From NCBI GenBank assembly GCA_035249905.1, contig DATFFT010000111.1, forward strand, positions 27,623-91,622: DNA of 64,000 nt. Reading direction: 5' to 3'. The notes below the pieces were generated by a model, which was given only the letters and a program-made list of their open reading frames with translations, searched no databases and was not told the DNA's origin. Of the stretch, positions 60,086-64,000 are shown in pieces; the first letter of the stretch is position 1; the number at the start of each line of letters is the position of its first letter. The stretch comes from JAOUEA01 sp035249905. GTDB lineage: Bacteria > Actinomycetota > UBA4738 > HRBIN12. The position numbers and the translations under genes are program-made.

Positions 60086-60625
60086 TTACGCGTCGCCCTC
60101 CTCGGCCGCGTTGATCGCCCGGGCCAGATCATCGGCACTCGCATCGATCTCGGATGAGACGTAGCGGTTGACCGCCTTGATGTTCGCCGCGATCTGATCC
60201 CCCATGTTCGTGGCGTACACCGCGACCAGGCCGTAGCGGCCCTTCCCGAGCGTCTCGCCGAGAGCCTTGAGGTCGTCGTCCTTCATTCCGCCCTGCATGT
60301 GGCCCTTCACCGCGCCGATGATGCCGCCCGCGGCGCCGCCCGCGAGGAGCGAACCGCCGAGCGCGAACGCCGGGAAGATCGCGGCTGCCGCGCCGACCGC
60401 CAGTCCCCAGCCGATGCCCTTCGCGGCACCGTGGCGCGTCGGCTGCTCGTGCTTCTTGACGACGTGGACCTCGCCCTCGTCATCCCGCTCGAGCACCGCG
60501 GCGTCGAAGTCGTGGCTGGCCGCCACCTCGCGATAGAGAGCTTTGATGGCCTCGTAGTCGGCCTCGGCCTCCTCCTTCGTGTCGTAGGAAGCACCAAGCA
60601 CGTACAGGGTGTCGATCTCGCTCAT
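60086..60625 (-). CDS. DUF1269-family membrane-associated protein
   Basis: A 179-residue protein. The N-terminal ferredoxin-like part (about 5-65) reads YVLGASYDTKEEAEADYEAI and AVLERDDEGEVHVVKKHEQP, then a glycine/alanine-rich hydrophobic stretch (about 70-110, GLAVGAAAAIFPAFALGGSL and GGAAGGIIGAVKGHMQGG) that could cross or insert in a membrane, then YGLVAVYATNMGDQIAANIK. This is the DUF1269 pattern. Function unknown; the Lys/Glu-rich N-terminus may sense a metabolite. GGAGGGAG precedes the ATG. It follows ppk2 by 14 nt on the same strand. Confidence 0.82.
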   Translation of the reverse strand: MSEIDTLYVLGASYDTKEEAEADYEAIKALYREVAASHDFDAAVLERDDEGEVHVVKKHEQPTRHGAAKGIGWGLAVGAAAAIFPAFALGGSLLAGGAAGGIIGAVKGHMQGGMKDDDLKALGETLGKGRYGLVAVYATNMGDQIAANIKAVNRYVSSEIDASADDLARAINAAEEGDA

Positions 60626-60639
60626 CCGAATCTCCCTCC

Positions 60640-61497
60640 TCAGAACGGCGTCGGGACGTATCGTAAAGGCGTGCCCGGTTCGATGTAGTCGCCGGGACGC
60701 TGTCGATCCGGCAGGGCGATCTCCCTGCGCTCGAGTGGCTCGTACTCGACGACGCTCAGCAGGTGGCTGATGATGTTGAGTCGTCCGCGCTTCTTGTCGT
60801 CGGTGTTCGCGACGAACCAGGGCGCCCAGGCCGTGTCGGACGCCGCGAACATCGCGTCGCGCGCCCGCGAGTAGTCGTACCACCGACTGTACGACTTCAG
60901 GTCCAGATCCGAGAGCTTCCAGACCTTCCGCGGATCCTCGATCCGGCTCTCGAGGCGCCGTGTCTGTTCGTCCATCGAGACCTCGAGCCAGTACTTGATC
61001 AACAGGATCCCGGACTCCACCATCGCCTTCTCGACCTGCGGTACCTGCTCCAGGAACCGCTCGGTCTGTTCCGGTGTGCAGAAGTCCATCACACGCTCGA
61101 CGCCGGCGCGGTTGTACCAACTACGGTCGAAGATCACGACCTCGCCGGCCGCGGGGAAGTGCTCGATGTAGCGCTGGATGTACATCTGCGTCTTCTCACG
61201 CTCGCTGGGGGCCGGCAACGCGACGACGCGGAACACGCGAGGGCTCACCCGCTCGGTGATCCGCTTGATCGTGCCACCCTTGCCCGCGGTGTCTCGGCCC
61301 TCGAACACGATGCAGATCTTCGCGCCGGACGCTTTGACCCACTCCTGCATCGCGACCAGCTCGCCGTGGAGCCGTCGCATCTCGCGCTCGTAGGGTTTCC
61401 GTTTCATCTTCGGCGGGTGGCCTCCCTCGGCGGCGGCGGTGGAACGCATCCCGTCCGCCCTCGAGTCGTCGTGCTCTTCCTTGCCCCTCTTCGGCAC
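60640..61497 (-). CDS. ppk2: Polyphosphate kinase 2 (PPK2)
   Basis: A 285-residue cytosolic enzyme that uses polyphosphate to phosphorylate nucleotides (or makes polyphosphate from GTP/ATP). Walker A is EGRDTAGKGG (66-75), Walker B and catalytic acidic residues are in FDRSWYNRAGVERVMDF (123-139), and the lid contains EREKTQMYIQRY. The RRLESRIEDPRKVWKLSDLD block is typical of single-domain PPK2. GTG at 61497 is preferred: AGGAGGAG lies 6 nt before it, whereas the ATG five codons earlier contains that sequence inside the coding region. Confidence 0.93.
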   Translation of the reverse strand: MPKRGKEEHDDSRADGMRSTAAAEGGHPPKMKRKPYEREMRRLHGELVAMQEWVKASGAKICIVFEGRDTAGKGGTIKRITERVSPRVFRVVALPAPSEREKTQMYIQRYIEHFPAAGEVVIFDRSWYNRAGVERVMDFCTPEQTERFLEQVPQVEKAMVESGILLIKYWLEVSMDEQTRRLESRIEDPRKVWKLSDLDLKSYSRWYDYSRARDAMFAASDTAWAPWFVANTDDKKRGRLNIISHLLSVVEYEPLERREIALPDRQRPGDYIEPGTPLRYVPTPF

Positions 61498-61541
61498 GGC
61501 TCTCCTCCTCATCCACGACCCGCTGTTCGTCCCCGTCGCGT

Positions 61542-64000
61542 CTACGCTGCCGGTTCACGCACGGCGCGTGCGGGCACGACCACCTCCCCCGCGTCGAAGG
61601 GACCCTCCTGCGGCATCCGCCGACGGCGGATCCACTTGCCCGTCTCGACAACGATCGGCAGGAGGAGCGCGAGCCCGATCACCGCGAGCCACTGCAGCCC
61701 GCTCAGCGGCGTCGTCATCATCGCACCCCGCAGGCGCGGCAGCTCGGTCGCCAGGAACACGAGCGCGACCGTGATCATCGAGATCGCCACGGCCTTCACC
61801 ACCGGCGATGCGAGACCACTGGTCGGGTCGCGACGGTTCGTGATCGCGTTGAAGACGGTGCCGAAGCCCATCACCGCGAACGTCATCGTCATCGAAACGC
61901 TTGCATGGTCGGTGCTCAGCTGATCCGGGCCGGCGATGAGGGGCACGAGCGCGGCGACGAACAGAACCGCCGCATACACCAGCCACATCGTGATCGCGAC
62001 CCGATTCGCGATCGGCAGCTTCGGGTCCCTCGGTCCTCGGTGCATCACGTCGGGGTCGCCCGGATCGACCGCGATCACGACGACCCCGACCGCGGTCGCG
62101 AAGAACAGGAGGAACAGCACCATCGACGGCGTGAGCGCCACGCCGTCGTTGATGTCGAAGGCCGTCGCGACGATGAAGAGCAAGACGAGCGACAGCAGCT
62201 GCGTCATCTGGAAGCGCACGTACGACACGACCTTGTCGTAGACTCGGCGGCCGATCTCGACGGCCCGGACGAGCGTTCCGAAGTTGTCGTCGGTGAGGAC
62301 CATCCGGGCGGCCTGCTTCGTCACCTCGCTCCCACTGCCCATCGCGACCCCGATGTCGGCCTGCTTGAGCGCCGCCGCGTCGTTCACGGCGTCGCCGGTC
62401 ATCGCGACGATGAGACCTTGCTGCTGCATCGCGCGCGCAAGCCGCAACTTGTCCTCCGGGGTCACCCTGCCGAACACGTGCAGCTCGGGAAGACGCCGCA
62501 CCAGCTCCTCATCAGACAGTGCCTGGAGCTCCGCGCCGCTGATCGCGCCCAGGCCGAGCCCGAGCTGTTCCCCGATCGCGTGCGCGGTGACCGCGTGGTC
62601 GCCCGTGATCATCCGCACGTCGATCCCGGCACCGAGGGCCGTCGCGACCGCGCCCTTCGCCTCCGCGCGGAGCGGGTCGATGATGCCGACCATCCCGACG
62701 AACGCGAGGTCGTGCGTCAACGACATCGGGTCCTCATCCATCGTCTGCAGCTCATCGTCGTCGACCAGGCGGGCCGCGAAGGCAAGGACGCGAAGGCCCT
62801 GGTCGCCCATCCGCTCGTTCGCCTCGTCGATCCCTGCACGGGCCTCCTCAATCGGGGAATGCGAGCCGCTCAGCGGACCGCCGGCCATCGAGCACCGGGC
62901 GAGCACCACGTCGGGACCGCCCTTCACCAGCTGGATCACGTGCTCGGCGCCGCCCTCTTCACGATAGCGGTGGAACGTCGCCATGAACTTGTAGTCCGAA
63001 TCGAACGGCACCTCGGCGAGTCGTGGGTAGGTACGACGGGTCTCCTCGGCGTCGACACCGAGCTTCGCTGCGAGCACGACGAGCGCTGCTTCGGTCGGAT
63101 CTCCGACGATCGATCCGTCGTCGGCGACCGTCGCGTCGCTGTCGAGCACGAGCCCGAGCGCCAGCCGCGTGAAATCCGGGACGGGCGCGCCGGCGACCGA
63201 CGTGATCGCGCCCGTCTTGCGGTAGCCCTCGCCCTCGACGTGGAACCATGAGCCGCTCGCGTAGAGCATGGACACCATCATCTGGTTCATCGTGAGCGTG
63301 CCGGTCTTGTCCGTGTTGATCGCGCTCGTCGCGCCGAGCGTCTCGACGTCGGTCAGGTTCTTGACCACCGCCTTCGCCTCGGCGAGTTGCTTCGCGCCGA
63401 GCGAGAGGAGGCCGGAGACGAACGCCGGCATGCCCGTGGGGATCGCGGAGATAGCCATCGCGATACCGAGCAAGAGCACATCCGCGGCGGGGATCCCGCG
63501 GGCAACGCCGACCACGACGATCAGTGTCACCGCGCCCCAGGCGATGATCCCGAGGACCTTCGTGAGCGAGTCGAGCTCTACTTGGAGCGGCGACTTCGTC
63601 CTCGTGACAGACGACAGCATCTCGGCGATCTGCCCCATCTGGGTGTGCATGCCGGTGGCGGTGACGACGATCGTCGCGGTTCCCCGGGTCACCGACGTGT
63701 TCTGGAAGAGCATGTTCGAGCGGTCGCCGAGCGCCACGTCGGGGGACGGAAGCACGGCCGTGTCCTTTCCGACGGGGGCGCTCTCCCCTGTGAGGGCGGC
63801 CTCTTGTGTCTCACACGTGGCCGAACGGACGATCCGGCCGTCCGCGGGCACGATGTCTCCCGCCTCGAGCTGCACGATGTCGCCTGGCACCAGGTCGACC
63901 GCCGGGATCAGCGTGAGCTGCCCGTCGCGGAGGGCCTTCGCCTGCGGGACCTGGAGCTTGGACAGAGCATCGACGCTCGCCCTCGCCTTGAGTTCCTGCC
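61542..64000 (-). CDS. Cation-transporting P-type ATPase (P2-like), 5' part missing
   Basis: The last about 820 residues of a P-type ATPase; the start lies beyond the right edge. The actuator motif is TGES (ALTGESAPVGKD, near 63775-63800), the phosphorylation site is INTDKTGTLT (63291-63311 for DKTGTLT), and nucleotide/hinge motifs include KGGPDVV, MITGDHAVTAHAIGEQLGLG, MTGDAVNDAAALKQADIGVAMG. Six C-terminal spans are expected; the terminal tail is basic. In M4 the ion-site motif reads IPTGMP instead of PEGLP, and M6 lacks the NxxTD motif of calcium pumps. So the ion cannot be assigned by family rules. It lies 44 nt before ppk2, and both may form one transcript. Confidence 0.93.
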   Translation of the reverse strand, partial: QELKARASVDALSKLQVPQAKALRDGQLTLIPAVDLVPGDIVQLEAGDIVPADGRIVRSATCETQEAALTGESAPVGKDTAVLPSPDVALGDRSNMLFQNTSVTRGTATIVVTATGMHTQMGQIAEMLSSVTRTKSPLQVELDSLTKVLGIIAWGAVTLIVVVGVARGIPAADVLLLGIAMAISAIPTGMPAFVSGLLSLGAKQLAEAKAVVKNLTDVETLGATSAINTDKTGTLTMNQMMVSMLYASGSWFHVEGEGYRKTGAITSVAGAPVPDFTRLALGLVLDSDATVADDGSIVGDPTEAALVVLAAKLGVDAEETRRTYPRLAEVPFDSDYKFMATFHRYREEGGAEHVIQLVKGGPDVVLARCSMAGGPLSGSHSPIEEARAGIDEANERMGDQGLRVLAFAARLVDDDELQTMDEDPMSLTHDLAFVGMVGIIDPLRAEAKGAVATALGAGIDVRMITGDHAVTAHAIGEQLGLGLGAISGAELQALSDEELVRRLPELHVFGRVTPEDKLRLARAMQQQGLIVAMTGDAVNDAAALKQADIGVAMGSGSEVTKQAARMVLTDDNFGTLVRAVEIGRRVYDKVVSYVRFQMTQLLSLVLLFIVATAFDINDGVALTPSMVLFLLFFATAVGVVVIAVDPGDPDVMHRGPRDPKLPIANRVAITMWLVYAAVLFVAALVPLIAGPDQLSTDHASVSMTMTFAVMGFGTVFNAITNRRDPTSGLASPVVKAVAISMITVALVFLATELPRLRGAMMTTPLSGLQWLAVIGLALLLPIVVETGKWIRRRRMPQEGPFDAGEVVVPARAVREPAA

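Overview
The window is high-GC DNA that looks like a chromosomal segment from a member of the Actinomycetota, probably a deep-branching, soil-type lineage. I cannot name a genus. Supporting features are a DUF222/13E12-type HNH endonuclease, a mycothiol-type maleylpyruvate isomerase-fold protein, a trHbO-type globin, a CsoR-type regulator, a SUF operon with an embedded Rieske ferredoxin, many GTG/TTG starts and abundant leaderless promoters. Coding density is high: about 66 protein genes and one RNA gene (rnpB). No gap exceeds 300 bases, and I found no insertion sequence, prophage, CRISPR array, tRNA or rRNA.

Layout. 1-10 kb: the start of a 2-oxoacid:ferredoxin oxidoreductase (korA, cut by the edge), a cyclic-nucleotide-binding protein, cobalamin-dependent methionine synthase, a secreted charged protein, a Ser/Thr kinase, a class III aminotransferase, ErpA, YbaK and glycerate kinase. 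10-21.5 kb: an acyltransferase, a DUF2207 membrane protein, the SUF operon (sufB-sufD-Rieske-sufC-sufS-sufU), a small membrane ORF coupled to a PAP2 phosphatase, a double-rhodanese sulfurtransferase with a probable cysteine-sensing leader peptide, and a SufT-like factor. 21.5-24.2 kb: a NarL-type regulator, a histidine kinase with a degenerate receiver domain, and a lipoprotein. 24.2-38 kb: a lipoate and 2-oxoacid dehydrogenase island (gcvT, lpdA, two E1 alpha/beta pairs, one E2, lipB, lipA), with a thioredoxin and a CsoR regulator between the two E1 pairs. 38-50.8 kb: mug, rnpB, rnhA, a zinc-ribbon protein, a lone Flp pilin, an SDR, SURF1, an orphan DppB permease, a globin, several small secreted or low-complexity proteins, a His-rich metal binder, GerW, a VOC protein, an ECF sigma factor with a SnoaL-like tail, and a cytosolic PhnD-like protein. 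50.9-64 kb: a stress and carbohydrate segment (LLM oxidoreductase, TreS-like GH13, Ku, a Tat-exported beta-helix-like protein, a second globin, GH15, an MFS exporter, DUF1269, PPK2 and a P-type ATPase cut by the right edge).

Functional links. SUF, ErpA and SufT supply Fe-S clusters. LipA is an Fe-S radical-SAM enzyme that, with LipB, lipoylates the E2 encoded in the same island. The sulfurtransferase and methionine synthase extend the sulfur theme.

Two regulatory observations stand out. First, a -10 hexamer TAnnnT lies exactly 7 nt before the start codon of at least nine genes and exactly 7 nt before the predicted 5' end of rnpB. This implies leaderless transcription and revises the gcvT start. 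Second, the sulfurtransferase leader carries a 23-codon ORF with tandem cysteine codons followed by a perfect GC hairpin, and its ribosome-binding region can compete for one arm of that hairpin. This is a candidate cysteine attenuator. All calls rest on reading the sequence; no database search was run.
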